Positions 1-11,054 are shown, counted from the first letter of the stretch. The stretch: 64,000 nucleotides of DNA from Taudactylus pleione (GCA_031769625.1 JAUIMM010000124.1:11993001-12057000), one strand, 5' to 3'. Made by a program: numbers and translations. Notes: generated by a model from the letters alone, not told the origin.

Positions 1-89
1 TGTGCTGCTTAGTCAATGTTTATAGGGGGTGCACGTTGCTGTATGCTGTGCTGTACTCTGCTGTATTGGCTGTGCTGTGTCCATCAGTA

Positions 90-620
90 AGACATTCATG
101 TGTATATATAAGCCCTCTGACTCTATGCTGTGAACAGACCTGTGCCTGCGACATCAAAAATGTAATTAAATAATTGTACTCTTAGGTCTGCTTTGTTCTT
201 TTGCATATAGAAGCCCTGTGACTCAAGTCCACGCAGGAATAGACCTGCACCATCCGCAAAATAAATAATTGTATTGTTTGAACTGTTTGGTGCACTTTGT
301 TCACATGCCACATAAGGCAAGCTCTGTGGCTCCAGTCCATACAGGAATAGAGCTGCGCCATAAAAAAATAAATAAATAATAATTGTACAATTTTTTGCGC
401 TTTGTTCACATGCATATATAAGGCAAGCCCAGTGGCTCCAGTCCATGCAGTAATAGCATTGCACCATCACAAAAATGAATTAAATAATTGTACTGTATTG
501 TGTGGAGCACTTTGTTTTCGTGCATATATAAAGCCCTGTGGCTCCTGTCCATGCTGAAGTAGAGCTGTGACATCCAAAAAATTAATTGTATTGTTTGTAC
601 TGTTTGGTTCACTTTGTTCA

Positions 621-662
<42 letters not shown>

Positions 663-785
663 CCCTGTGTCTCCAGTCCATGCAAGAATAGAGCTGTGAC
701 ATAAAAAAAAATAGTATTGTTTGTACTATTTGGTGCACTTGTTCGCGTGCATATATAAGCCACGTAGTTGCCTGTGAATTAAAAA
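90..785 (+). repeat. hAT leader tandem array, ~105-115 bp unit, about 7 copies
   Basis: Each unit carries 'gcatatataagcc', then 'tggctccagtccatgcag', 'aatagagctg' and an A-rich block with 'ttgtattgtttg'. Starts lie near 104, 206, 308, 413, 522, 624 and 750. The unit near 624 has expanded into a (TA)n run (624-660). The array stops just before the first ATG of the element, so it sits in the 5' leader. Peptides read across it are repeat artefacts. Confidence 0.8.
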
Positions 786-786
786 A

Positions 787-1960
787 TGGATAACGTTCCA
801 TTTAGAGAATATCAACCAAATACTTTCGCTGCAGCTGCTGTCTTCAGTAATGATGACAACGCTAGTCCTTCAACGTCATCTACTAAAGCCGATGCTCAAG
901 GGCATATAGGATCTAAGTCAGGGCATTTCAAATAAAAAAAAACAATATACGTTACTAAAGAAAAACATAAAATTACCAACATGCCATTCACCACACACAG
1001 TAGGAAGGAAAGGCTGAGGCCTTGGTCCTTATTTATGAGTGGTGGTTTCAGCAAGTGTCAGTGAGGCATCTTCCTCTGCCTCATGATGATGCAAGACCTT
1101 ATCACAAATTCCTGAGGAGAGTCTAATTGTGTCCGCAAGTGTGATGTGTGAGCCTGACCTTGTGTGATACTTTTGTACTCACAGAGAAGTTGCCTTCCAC
1201 CATTTCTGCTCCCTCTCCAAATGTAGGCATGAGCAACACAAATAAAGCTGACAACATAGAAATTGAGGAAGCCACCAAGGAAGTGCAAGATGATAGGGGG
1301 ATATTTGTGTAGCTGATGCCAGCGCTAATGATGATGTTGTGGATGAGGATGTTATTGTTTGTGTAAGTCAGGCACCAGTGGAAGCAGCTCTTGGCCATGA
1401 TAAGAGGAAGGCCATTGTCATGCCTGGGCATGGAACCAACAAATGCACCTCTTATGTGTGGAATTAATTTTACCCAAATCCTAATAACAATTGTCAAGTC
1501 ACCTGTAGCCTTTGTAAAACCACGACAAGTAGAGGTAAGGACATTAACCATCTAGAAACCTCCTCCCTGTTACGTCATTTGCAGCGAACTCATGAAATTT
1601 TTTGAAAGCATCAGATACTGTGCTAAAAAAAAACACCAAGCAATCCAGCATCAGCTAGTTCACTTCTCTCAAGTTCAACTAGATACCAGCACCTGCAATC
1701 TCTACCACCAACACATTCATCCTCAATATCCACAGTAATGATCGGAGGTAGTCCTGCATCCAATTTGTTAAGGCTAGGTGACTCAGTCCCTATCCAGGAT
1801 TCCTCAGAAGATTTCTTCTGCGCTAGGCCTGCTGCTGCTGCAGGGGAAGGATCTTCATCCCAGAAGGGTACCAAGAAGACTACTATTTAAAAAAAAAACA
1901 ACTGACTGTAATACAATGCTTTGCAAGGGGAAGCAAGTATGACAGCTCTCACCCAATCAC
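787..1960 (+). pseudogene. hAT transposase N-terminal remnant with BED zinc finger
   Basis: An ATG at 787 opens a short reading frame that stops near 933. A second conserved start at 981 (MPFTTHSRKERLR) matches MPFTTRS starts at 14418 and 59970. The BED-type finger lies at about 1450-1605: an aromatic WN-FYPNP block, CSLC as the Cys pair and LRHLQRTH as the His pair. An in-frame TAA replaces a residue just after WN. A low-complexity Ser/Ala linker follows and coding ends near 1960. BED fingers bind DNA and are the usual N-terminal domain of this hAT class. The catalytic core and dimerisation domain are absent, so it cannot be functional. Confidence 0.7.
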
Positions 1961-2254
1961 AAAATTGAATATTGAAAACAATATTGTGAGCTGTGAGGTG
2001 GTCAAAATTGATTGGAAATTAGTTGAAATTAATGTTATTGAGGTTAAAAATACTGTAGGAACAAAAAAATATAAAATAATGTGATTTTACCTTTTTTGCC
2101 AATTTAAAAAAAAAAATCCCAGACCAAAACCAGTCACGGTGGTTTGTCACAACCAAAACTGGCCAACGAATTAGAACCAAAACCTATCATATCCAAGCAC
2201 CTCAGTTTTGGTATAACAGTTCAGTAGTAGTAAAGTCTATGATTGTGTATACAC

Positions 2255-2478
2255 TAGAGATGAGCGCGTTCGGAGTAGTTCGGATTTCCACGCCGAGTTT
2301 GAATTTTTCCCACCAAAAAACGTGACTCAGAAAGAGGCAAAACATAATTTTTCATGGACAAACATCATCATTCCTTTACTTTTGTCCAGGAAAGATGTTG
2401 TCCATGTTGTCCATGAAAGATGACATTTTGCCTCTTTCTGAGTCCCGTTTTTTGCCGGGAAAAATCCGAACTTGGCTT
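2255..2478. mobile_element. hAT-like terminus followed by a long imperfect palindrome
   Basis: TAGAGATGAGCG at 2255 matches the left terminal repeat of the hAT copies elsewhere in the window (TAGGGGTGAGCGGG). From about 2285 to 2475 the sequence folds back on itself: GACTCAGAAAGAGGCAAAA on the left pairs with its complement near 2430-2450, and TTCGGATTT near 2280 pairs with AAATCCGAA near 2464. This looks like a foldback MITE or the end of a hAT-derived element. I cannot place its right boundary. Confidence 0.45.
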
Positions 2479-2930
2479 AGGGGGCCCGCCGGCCCGTCAA
2501 GCAACCACCGTGTACTCTTCCGATTTTAACTTTAAACTTCCCCGGGTGGCTGGGCAACAGGTCAGGGGAAAGGGGGGAGGGGACGGGGGGAGCAAGCGAC
2601 GGAGGGCTCTTTACTGATGTCAGACACTCAGGCTCCGCCCACGGTATTTCCTCCTCACCTCGTGTGGCCCATGCCTCCCGCGCACACTAGCCCGGTGACA
2701 AGCAGCAGGCCATCATCCCCGGCATATTCTCCAAACGCGGTGCATGCCACTTGGTCCTGGTGATGGGAGCAGCTAGATATGGGAGTGCAGTCAGGTGTCG
2801 GTTCCGAACTCCTCGGTGCGGCAGTCCCGGTACCTGGTGCAGAGGTAAGATGGCGGATGCTGCCGTCTCTGTGTCTGTGGGCTGCTCTCCTAACACATTC
2901 CCACCCCCTGCCTGAGGGGATGATTATTAT
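2479..2930. other. GC- and CpG-rich stretch, no gene recognised
   Basis: Local composition switches to GC-rich with many CpGs (for example 'gggcccgccggcccg' and 'cgcccacgg'), unlike the AT-rich surroundings. There is no convincing ORF; the readable frames are short and low complexity. A donor-like 'gcagaggtaaga' at about 2840 could end a noncoding first exon. It may be a CpG-island promoter of an unseen gene or simply the GC-rich body of a repeat. I cannot choose between these. Confidence 0.25.
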
Positions 2931-3570
2931 ATGATGGGGCAAGACCAGGTTACACTATTGGAGAAAAGGGAGATGGGGCAAGACCAGGTGAGGTTACACT
3001 ATGGGAGGGAAGGGAGATGGGGCAAGTTACCCTATGGGAGGAAAGACAGATGAGGCAGGTTACCCTATGGGAGGGAAGGGAGCTGGGGCAAGTTACCCTA
3101 TGGGAGGGAAGGGAAATGGGGCAGGTTACCCTATGGGAGGGAAGGGGGAGGGTGCAGGTTAGCCTATAGGAGGAAAGAGAGATGGGGAAGGTTACCCTAT
3201 GGAAAGAAAGAGAGATGAGGCAGGTTACCCTATGGGAGGAAAGAGAGATGAGGCAGGTTACCCTATGGAGGGAAGGGAGATGGGGCAGGTTACCCTATGG
3301 GAGGGAAGGGAGATGGGGCAGGTTACCCTATGGGAGGGAAGGGAGATGGGGCAGGTTACCCTATGGGAGGAAAGAGAGATGAGGCAGGTTACCCCATGGG
3401 AGGAAAGAGAGATGAGACAGGTTACCCTATCGGAGGAAAGAGAGATGAGGCAGGTTACCCTATGGGAGGAGAGATGCGGCAGGTTACCCTATGGGAGGAG
3501 AGATGAGGCAGGTTACCCTATGGGAGGAAAGAGAGATGAGGCAGGTTGCCCTATGGGAGGGAAGGGAGAT
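2931..3570. repeat. Minisatellite, ~33-bp unit, about 18-19 copies
   Basis: The core unit is 'gatggggcaggttaccctat' followed by 'gggagggaaggga' or 'gggaggaaagaga'. The units alternate between a 'gatgggg' and a 'gatgagg' variant, and copies near 3465-3510 are shortened. The long peptides on the plus strand (GREGRWGRLPY-type) are translations of the array and are not evidence of a gene. Confidence 0.9.
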
Positions 3571-4873
3571 GCTACACACTTCACCGGGGCAGAGCCTCTG
3601 ATGTTAGTAAGGGCTGGCCATGCACCGCAGGGTTGTGGGTAGGGGAGGCCACCTCTCTCAGCAGCAAATCCTGTGAAAGAGTGAGTGTGCCTGCTTTCCT
3701 GCTTCAGCATTGGCAGTGTCAGGGCCAGAGGCTTCTTCTCCTCCCAAGCACCACAAAGCTGGGACAGAAGGTGACAGGCTGGACGCAGAGGAAGGTGAAG
3801 GGGGCAGAAGAAGATAAAGGGAGCTATGGGCAGAGGCAGGTTATGAGGGCTGGGGACGATGCTGATGGCCTGGACGTAGATGAAGGTAATGGTGTCTGGG
3901 GATGGAGGAAGGTGAAGGGGCAGAGGAAGATGAAGGGGCTGGGGGCATAAGGTGATAGGGACTAGGGAATGAGGATGGGGTCTGGGGACAGAGAAAGGTG
4001 ATGGGGGGGATTCTGGGCTGAGGATTGTGATGAGAGGCTGAATTTGAGGAAGGTGATGAGTATAGTGGATGGCTGGCTGCAGACACCATCCCTCCTACCC
4101 CTGAGGCATCCACAGCACTGACATCAAGAAGACCTTGAAAGAGATGGCAGGGAAGAACTACAGTCTGCATCATCAGTGACAGAGAGACAGTGTGGTAAGT
4201 CGTAGTGTATTTTTACTTTATTTAAAGGCTGGCAAATCTTTTAGTTAACATATTATGCTTCACATATCACACATGCAGGGTAGGGATGTGCGGGATCGGG
4301 GATGGTGGCGAGAAGGAGGGGCCCCCAGAGACATCAGTGTACCAAGCCCCGAGATTTCTGTTGCCGGCCCTGATTGAAGTATTGGAGCTATTTAGCAGCA
4401 GTCTAATACAGGAGATATCACAGATGTCTTGTGCAAAAGGCTCATTAGTGCTTCAGACCACAGTCCACATTATTCACATATGATGCTGCTGTCTAATCTT
4501 ATCTGCATATCTTTTTTTCTGAGCTTGGCCCTGATGAGTGACACCATTTTTAGATGGAGGTAGCTGCTTTATGCTTATGGAGGTAATTTGCTGCTTCCAT
4601 GCTCCGCTAAAGCATTTTGGTAAAAAAAAAAACTGTCTGATTTAGAGATGGATGCTATAGTACTGCCACTGCCTCTTTGTACACAGTGACTGTGCTAAAA
4701 TACAGATGTGACCTTATACATCTTTGTTGCAGATGCACTAAAAAGCCCCTCTCGTCCTCATACATCTAGCCTCAATACGCCATGCAGCGCAACTTGCCTG
4801 GTATGAGTGAGCTGCCAGGTCCTGTACTACTCTGCTAGTGTTGGTCATATTTTTTCACCGAAAATGCATCTAA
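3571..4873. other. No gene seen; mostly unique sequence
   Basis: The stretch contains purine-rich low-complexity DNA (3780-4060). An exon-like piece near 4080-4195 ends in 'gtgtggtaagt', a good splice-donor match, but no reading frame through it resembles a known family. From 4200 to 4870 the sequence is AT-rich with no recognisable feature. Confidence 0.3.
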
Positions 4874-5281
4874 TACCCCTTTTACACCGGAGCTAAAACC
4901 CGGGTTTTTGAAGGGTTAACCCGGGCAGCTCCCTGGTGTAAAAGGGGAGAGAGTTGGATCAACCCAGGTAACTAGCAGGGTTTAACACGGGCATAGCCCG
5001 TGAAACCCTGCTGTGAGAACAGTGCACTTCGGGTCACGATGACCTGGAGTGCGCTGCTAGCCGGCCGATTGTTCCGGCTTCAGTGGCGCTTGGAGATGAT
5101 GTCATCTCCAAGCGACCACTTTCACTCCGCAAAAGCCGGGTCTATGCAGACCCGACTGCGGTGTGAGCGGTGCTGACTTGGGAATATCCCGAGTCGGCGC
5201 CGGCAAAATTCCGGGTCTGATCCGGATAGGAACTTTGTTCCAACTCTGGGTCAGACCCGGAATTTAGGTGGAAAAGGGGTA
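4874..5281. mobile_element. MITE with TACCCCTTT terminal repeats, TAA target duplication
   Basis: The ends are TACCCCTTTTACACC and, on the opposite strand, TACCCCTTTTCCACC, an inverted pair. The element is bounded by TAA at 4871-4873 and 5282-5284. The body is GC-rich with internal inverted repeats ('aaacccgggttttt', 'gcttggagatgatgtcatctccaagc'). It has no coding capacity. The larger element at 36697-39526 has the same terminal motif and TSD, so both probably belong to one family. A 3-bp TWA-type duplication fits PIF/Harbinger-type transposition. Confidence 0.75.
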
Positions 5282-5383
5282 TAAGTCGCAATGCAATTTG
5301 ACTAGGATGCATCTGCAGACTGTGCTGTTTAATTTGATATGTGACACTTGTATATCTGTGTGAGACAGATTCTCTGAAACTGT

Positions 5384-5873
5384 GGCCCTGATTCAGAGCC
5401 GGGCGCTCTTTCAGAGTGCTCGCTCTGAATCAGGGCGTTTTTTTTTAATGGTGCCGGCCTCCTGGCCGCTTGCTAAGCTGTGGGTGACCACCCACAGCTT
5501 TTGTGAGCGGCCAGGCGATGGTCGCGACCATCGGTGCTTGCTACGAGACCCTTCTTATAGGGTCTCGTCTACCGCAAGCCCCAGTGAACTTTCGGCTCTA
5601 ATAGAGCTGGACGCTCACCACTGACATCACTCATGATGTCAGTGGGGCCGCCCCCAAATGGCAGGCATTTCTTCGGGAACGCCTCCATTTGGACAGCCAT
5701 CCGCCCTGACCCGCCTACCAAACGGGGCGAGCTGTCGATCAACATCTGCCCCTTTTGGATGCGAGCGCCGGAGCGAGTGATTTCTAACTCGCTCCAGTAC
5801 TCGCGTGCGCACTGCCCGGCCATTGACCCGCTTGCGAGCGCATAGCGCTTGCGAGCGGGTCTGAATCAGGTCC
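5384..5873. mobile_element. PIF/Harbinger MITE, TGT target duplication
   Basis: The left end GGCCCTGATTCAGAGCC and the right end (opposite strand) GGACCTGATTCAGACCC are inverted copies, flanked by TGT at 5381-5383 and 5874-5876. The termini match the autonomous-looking Harbinger at 40494-47712 (GGGCCTGATTCAGACCC), so it could be mobilised by that family. Several further inverted segments lie inside. It has no coding sequence. Confidence 0.8.
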
Positions 5874-5876
5874 TGT

Positions 5877-6669
5877 GTACAAAGTACTAGAATGTAGCAG
5901 CAGCAGCTTTTTTTCATTCCAAGTTCCATTGTGCTTCATATACAGACTCATGTGTTGCAGTTGTGATAACTATGTTAAAAACCCTAATATGCAACACAAG
6001 GAGGGGCACTGCCAAGATTTTGATACATAGTCCTCATAGTTATTGTCAATACATGCTCGGCAATCATAAATGCTCTCAGGTTCTGATGCAGAGGTGCACG
6101 CAAACCTCATACAATAGTGATGTTTACGTGGTTGAGTAATTATTTACTATTGCTCATGCCTGAAATATTCAGAAAACCCCTATGGTGCAAAGATACTGCT
6201 ACATATGGGGCTGATGGTATGAAAAACGGGAGGCAAATTGATGGGCAATCCTGGATAGTGACTGGGAGGTGACCTGAAGCGAATGCAAAAAAATACATCT
6301 CGTTGGCGTGTGATGGGACTGTCGCAGACTTGTCAGTGAAAGCAGCTGAGTTCCCAGACACATAGCCGCTTCCACAGAGACCATGTTCAGATGGAAAAAC
6401 AGCTGCCACAGCGTAGGTGCAAGTGACAATGGTGCATGCGCTGATGTTACAGTGTGCACAGCTGATTAAAGTAGGTATCTAAGTGCTTGTACATTTAGGT
6501 GCACACTAGTACAGAAGATGAAGGCTGAAACTAGCATTTGCATATTGACCCTCCCGCTTCTCCACAAGACGCACCAGTGGACGCAGCAGGCCCTCAGTAT
6601 TTCCTGACTGCTGACATGTTTGCTGTATAAATATGCTTCTTGTTCTGCTGTTCTATTATGCTGCTTCTT
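5877..6669. other. No feature recognised
   Basis: Ordinary AT-rich sequence. Short ORFs on the minus strand (6140-6460) overlap each other and match nothing I know. Confidence 0.4.
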
Positions 6670-6837
6670 ATTTATATTAGGGGTGAGCGGGTTAGGATTT
6701 CTGAAATCCGAACCCCCCCGAGCCCCCCCGATCCGAGGCCGATCCGAGTCAGGCTCGACTTATCCCGCCTGACTCGGATCTGAAATCGAGGCAAAACGTC
6801 ATCATCCCGCCTTCCGAGTCTCGCGGGTTTTGGATCC

Positions 6838-6844
6838 TATATAA
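6838..6844 (+). promoter_or_regulatory. TATA box of hAT copy A
   Basis: TATATAA lies about 160 bp inside the left terminus, in the block 'ggatcctatataaggtacc'. It is followed by 'gcgtcggcgccattttctc'. The same block, TATA included, recurs in copy B (11055) and copy C (21224), so it is conserved within the family. The position fits a Pol II promoter transcribing through the leader array. Confidence 0.55.
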
Positions 6845-7195
6845 GGTACCTGCGTCGGCGCCATTTTCTCACTCGGCTGTGGACAGTGAAGAGGGAGGGT
6901 GGGAGTTAGGGCTGGCAGGGCTGTGTAGTGTAGTGTAGTGTAGTGCAGAGTAGTGTTGTGCTGTGCTGCTGTTGTCCACTACTTCAAAGTCCATAGGGGC
7001 TGGCTGTGTTGTGCTGTGCTGCTTTTGTTAATAGGGGCTGTGTCCACTACTTCAAAGTCCATAGGGGCTGGCTGGACTGTGTTGTGCAGTCAGTTCTCCA
7101 TAGGGGCTGTGTCCACTCCAAAGTCCTGTGCAGTGTCCCAGTCCTAAAGGGGTGCTGTAGTGTTGTCCAGGGGGTGCTCTGTCCATCAGGGGTGC

Positions 7196-7870
7196 TCCCC
7201 CCAAGTGCTAAAAAAATAATATTTTTTGTGTGTTTGTGAATTGTGTGCGCAGTAGCCGCACGTGCATCAACAAAGTAGTGCCAAGCGTGCGCCTGTGTCA
7301 TAAGTAAAGGGCCGGCTGGCTTGACCGTTAAAGGGTGCTGTAACCCCCAAAGTACACTCCAGTCCAAACCAAAAAAAAAATTATTTTCTGTGTTTGTGAA
7401 TTGTGTGCGCAGTAGCTGCACGTGCATCAACAAAGTAGTGCCAAGCGTGCGCCTGTGTCATAAGTAAAGGGCCGGCTGGCTTGACCGTTAAAGGGTGCTG
7501 TAACCCTCAAAGTACACTCCAGTCCAAACCAAAAAAATTGATATTTTCTGTGTTTGTGAATTGTGTGCGCAGTAGCCGCACGTGCATCAACAAAGTAGTG
7601 CCAAGCGTGCGCCTGTGTCATAAGTCAAGGGCCGGCTGGCTTGACCGTTAAAGGGTGCTGTAACCCCCAAAGTACACTCCAGTCCAAACCAAAAAAAAAA
7701 ATATTTTCTGTGTTTGTGAATTGTGTCCACTGTGGCTGCACGTGGATCAACAAAGGAGCAGCGCCAAGCGTGCGCCTGTGTCCCATAAGTAAAGAGCCGG
7801 CTGGCTCATTTCTTAAAGGGTGGTGTAACCCACAAATTGCACTACTCTCCAGCAAAAATAAAAAAATATT
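7196..7870 (+). repeat. Leader tandem array of copy A, ~160-bp unit, about 4 copies
   Basis: The unit contains an A-run, 'tattttctgtgtttgtgaat', 'gtgtgcgcagtagccgcacg', 'tgcatcaacaaagtagtgcc', 'cctgtgtcataagtaaaggg' and 'gttaaagggtgctgtaaccc'. Starts are spaced about 155-160 bp. The sequence just before 'tagccgcacg' looks like a pyrimidine/GT tract ending in AG, and 'ataagtaaag' resembles a splice donor. Each unit could therefore act as a small noncoding exon; this is inference only. Confidence 0.85.
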
Positions 7871-7920
7871 TTCTGTGTTTGTGTGCGCTTTAGCCGCACG
7901 TATATATCAATATAACATAA

Positions 7921-8193
7921 ATGGAGGACCAAACTTTCTCCGATAAAAATAAAATAGGGAAAGATCAAGAACCACTTCCTCCTAGTGCTGTTGCTGCTGC
8001 TGGGAGTTGTTCATCATCCCAGAGAGGAAGTAGGAACATCACTACTTTTACTAAACAATTGACCCTCCAACAGTCCCTAGCGATGAGGATGAAGTACGAC
8101 AGCAGTCATCCTGAAGCAAAACGTATAACTGAGGCCTTGACTGCTATGTTGGTGTTAGACGTGCGTCCGGTATCCGCCATTAGTGCAGTGGGA
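7921..8193 (+). pseudogene. hAT transposase fragment (start plus region before the catalytic core)
   Basis: ATG at 7921 opens MEDQTFSDKNKIGKDQ, the same start as at 14174 and 22641. After about 20 residues the frame jumps at a GCTGCTG-rich spot straight to the Ser-rich linker and the block LTLQQSLAMRMKYDS...VLDVRPVSAISAVGF, which in copy B lies just before the first catalytic Asp. The BED finger has been deleted. At about 8194 the coding sequence ends abruptly in repeat-array DNA. Confidence 0.75.
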
Positions 8194-9250
8194 TTTAAGT
8201 GTGCTACACAAACAATAAAAATATTGTTCTTTTTTTTCTGTCTTTGTGAAATGTGTGGGCTGTAGCCGCACCTGCATCCTTAAAGCAGCAGCAACAAGCG
8301 TGCATCTGTCTGTTAAAGGGTGGTGACACCCTCAAAGTGTGCTACACAAACAATAAAAATATTTTTCTTTTTTCTGTCTTTGTGAATTGTGTGGGCTGTA
8401 GCCGCACTTGCATCCTCAAAGCAGCAGCGACAAGCGTGCGTCTGTCTGTTAAAGGGTGGTTTAACCCTCAAAGTGCTCCAAAAATAAAAAAAATATTTTT
8501 TTAATGTGTTTGTGACTTGTGTGCGATGTAGCCGCACGTGCATCAACATAGTAGCAGCGCAAAGAGTGCGCCTGTGTCATAAGTCAAGGGCTGGTTTGGA
8601 CATCTGGTCCGGACTGAAGGACGTGCCAACAATTTCTGACAAGTCTACTGTCACTGCATATGATACTGTCCTCAAAGCAGCAGCGACGAGCGTGCATCTG
8701 ACTGTTAAAGGGTGGTGACACCCTCAAAATGTGCTACACAAACAATAAAAATATTGTTTTTTTTTTCTGTCTTTGTGAATTGTGTGGGCTGTAGCCGCAC
8801 TTGCATCCTCAAAGCAGCAACGACAAGCGTGCGTCTGTCTGTTAAAGGGTGGTGTAACTCTCAAAGTGCTCCAAAAAATAAAAAACTATTTTTTTAATGT
8901 GTTTGTGACTTGTGTGCGATGTAGCCGCACTTGCATCCTCAAAGCAGCAGCGACAAGCGTGCGTCTGTCTGTTAAAGGGTGGTGACACCCTCAAAGTGTG
9001 CTACACAAACAATAAAAATATTCTTCTTTTTTCTGTCTTTGTGAATTGTGTGGGCTGTAGCCGCACTTGCATCCTCAAAGCAGCAGCGACAAGCGTGCGT
9101 CTGTCTGCTAAAGGGTGGTGTAACCCTCAAAGTGCGCTCCACAAACAATAAAAATATTCTTCTTTTTTTTCTGTCTTTGTGAATTGTGTGGGCTGTAGCC
9201 GCACTTGCATCCTCAAAGCAGCAGCGACAAGCGTGCGTCTGTCTGTTAAA
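8194..9250 (+). repeat. Second tandem array of copy A, ~138-bp unit, replacing transposase core
   Basis: The unit includes 'gtgctacacaaacaataaaa', a T-rich tract, 'ctgtctttgtgaattgtgtg', 'ggctgtagccgcacttgcat', 'cagcagcgacaagcgtgcgt' and 'ctgttaaagggtggtgacac'. It is clearly related to the leader unit (shared 'tagccgcac', 'caagcgtgcg', 'ttaaagggtg'). Most copies hold AATAAA followed by a GT-rich stretch. An island at about 8592-8672 ('ttggacatctggtccggact') is transposase sequence, matching 16964-17043 of copy B. Confidence 0.82.
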
Positions 9251-9652
9251 GGATTACATCGGTGACAGCATCCAAGTAGGCACGTCAGACAGTCCGTACC
9301 TGTACTGGCTGGAAAAAGATGCAATTTGGAGGTCCCTGTACAAACTGGCTCTATTTTACCTGAGTTGCCCCCCCTCCAGTGTGTACTCCGAAAGAGTGTT
9401 TAGTGCAGCCGGGAACCTTGTCAGCGAAAGGCGTAGGAGGTTGCGTCCACAAAATGTGGAAAAGATGATGTTCATAAAATGAATTATCAACTCTTCCAGG
9501 GAGACCAGCCTCCAGAACGTACAGAGGGACCTGTGGTTGTGGATTCCTGCGTGGATGAATTAATACTCTGTGAGGATGAGGATGTACACAACACTGAAGA
9601 GGGTGAGGAATCGGTGGATGAGGAGGATGAGGATGATATCTTGCCTCCGTAG
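9251..9652 (+). pseudogene. hAT transposase C-terminal dimerisation domain
   Basis: The frame reads DYIGDSIQVGTSDSP, then the hallmark hATC block ending in FSAAGNLVSERRRRL and NVEKMMFIK. That domain normally dimerises hAT transposases and completes the catalytic fold. A TGA follows FIK at 9479-9481 because one A of an A-run is missing relative to copy B. In the shifted frame the acidic tail (EDEDVHNTEEGEESVDEEDEDDILPP) continues to a stop near 9652. It sits in frame with no transposase core, so it is a remnant. Confidence 0.85.
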
Positions 9653-10294
9653 AGCCAGTTTGTGCAGGGACAGATTAATTGCCAGCTTGTTTTGTGGGGG
9701 CCCAAACGAACCAATCATTTCAGCCACAGTCGTGTGGCAGACCCTGGCGCTGAAATGTTTGGTTTGTTAAAGTGTGCATGTCCTGTTTATACAACATAAG
9801 GGTGGGTGGGAGGGCCCAAGGACAATTCCATCTTGCACCTCTTTTTTTTCTTTGCATTATGTATAGTTTGGGGCCTAGTTTTTCAAACTGCCATCCTGTC
9901 TGCCACTGCAGTGCCACTCCTAGATGGACCACGTGTTTGTGCCGCCCACTCGTATCTCTTAGCATAGTCATTCAGCTACCTCGGTGCAACCTTTTGGACA
10001 TAAAAACACTATTGTGAGGTGTGAGGTGTTCAGAATAGACTGGAAATGAGTGGAAATTAAGGTTATTGAGGTTAATAATAGCATAGGAGCAGAAAAACCC
10101 ACAAATTCTGTGATTTTAGCTGTTTTTATGCTTTTTTTCAAAAAAATAGAGATCCAAAACACAAAACCCAGAACCCAAACAAGGAAGGGTGGTTTTGGCA
10201 AAACCAATCCAGATCCAAAACATGAAGAAAGATCCAGATAAAAAACCAAAACACAAAACACGAAAAGTGGCCGGTGCACACCCCTAATTTATAT

Positions 10295-10892
10295 TCACAC
10301 TGATGTTCAAACTATGTTACTGCATGTTTTTAACTAGATTTTGTCTCTGATATACACTCAAAATATTTGCATTCACTATAACAACAAGACAAATAAGCCA
10401 TGACTGCAATAATGAAACAAACAAGCTATAAAAAAAGCCTTTACTATCCAATTACAAAACTAATTAAGCTATAAGGAAACCACCTATTTCCACAATTATC
10501 CAATCAAGTGAATCAATTAAGCAATTACTTCCCTATTTAAACCTCATGAGAATGAGCATTAGCATCACTGCTTTGAAACAGGGAAGTTGCCCTGTTCTGT
10601 TTTGCAGTACTATTTGCTATCCAGTTTTCTGAGCCTTGTATACATCAGGTAACCACAGTTTGGAAGTATTTATTCGGTAGCACTGCTATCATATGCTACA
10701 GTAATTTGCAGTCAACTAGACGAGGTAGAAAATGTTTCAGCCAGCCACAATTTTATTAACTTTATATGGTTATTTAATGTATTGTCATTGGTGCTCATGC
10801 TGAAGGTGGGCATATAATAATCTGCTTGGCAAAAAATATACTTTCCCATGGAGCTCATGCTCACAAGAGAAGTCATATGCTTATATGTGTAT
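10295..10892. other. AT-rich spacer between hAT copies A and B, no gene seen
   Basis: Unique-looking AT-rich DNA. No ORF above noise and no recognisable terminal repeats were found. Confidence 0.4.
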
Positions 10893-11054
10893 TAGGGATG
10901 AGCAGGTTCAGATTTCAGAAATCAGAATCCCCCCCGAGGCCCCCTATCCGAGCCGGAAACAGAGTCCGGCTCGGGTTTTCCCGCCTGACTCGGAACTGAA
11001 ATCGAGGCAAAACGTCATCCTTCTTCCCTTCCAGATCTCGCGGGTTTTGGATTC

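Larger units (their letters stand above)
1..2226 (+). mobile_element. Decayed BED-finger hAT element (copy 1, left end outside window)
   Basis: The order is tandem leader array, BED-finger transposase N-terminus, then A-rich 3' terminal region, as in the hAT copies further right. The stretch from about 1970 to 2226 aligns by eye with the 3' ends of the copies finishing at 10286 and 18085: 'gtgaggtg', 'gaaattagt', 'ttattgaggtta', then repeated 'ccaaaac' blocks. The transposase core between residue ~230 and the 3' region is missing, so this is an internally deleted copy. No clean terminal repeat or target duplication is left at the right end, which suggests age. Confidence 0.7.
6678..10286 (+). 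mobile_element. hAT element copy A, complete ends, internally deleted
   Basis: It starts TAGGGGTGAGCGGG and ends, read inward on the other strand, TAGGGGTGTGCACC. It is flanked by a perfect 8-bp duplication ATTTATAT at 6670-6677 and 10287-10294, the signature length of hAT insertion. Inside are a TATA promoter, two tandem arrays, a fragment of transposase N-terminal sequence, the C-terminal dimerisation domain and a ~630-bp 3' region. The BED finger and catalytic core are missing, so it is non-autonomous. It shares its internal deletion at the N-terminus with copy C (21064-24744). Confidence 0.92.

Noticed and set aside
3182..3642. 147-residue plus-strand ORF (EMRQVTLWEER repeats)
   Set aside because: Repeat translation of the 33-bp minisatellite.
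5382..5929. Overlapping 70-96 residue ORFs on both strands in GC-rich DNA
   Set aside because: They lie inside a Harbinger MITE with a TGT duplication; open frames follow from GC content.
7641..9324. Overlapping ORFs with KQQRQACVCLLKG-type repeats on both strands
   Set aside because: Translations of the tandem arrays in hAT copy A; only the segments matching transposase in copy B were kept.
9720..10017. Conserved short ORFs on both strands in the hAT 3' region (also 17532-17829 and 24178-24447)
   Set aside because: They recur only because the noncoding 3' region recurs; frames differ by indels between copies and no motif is visible.
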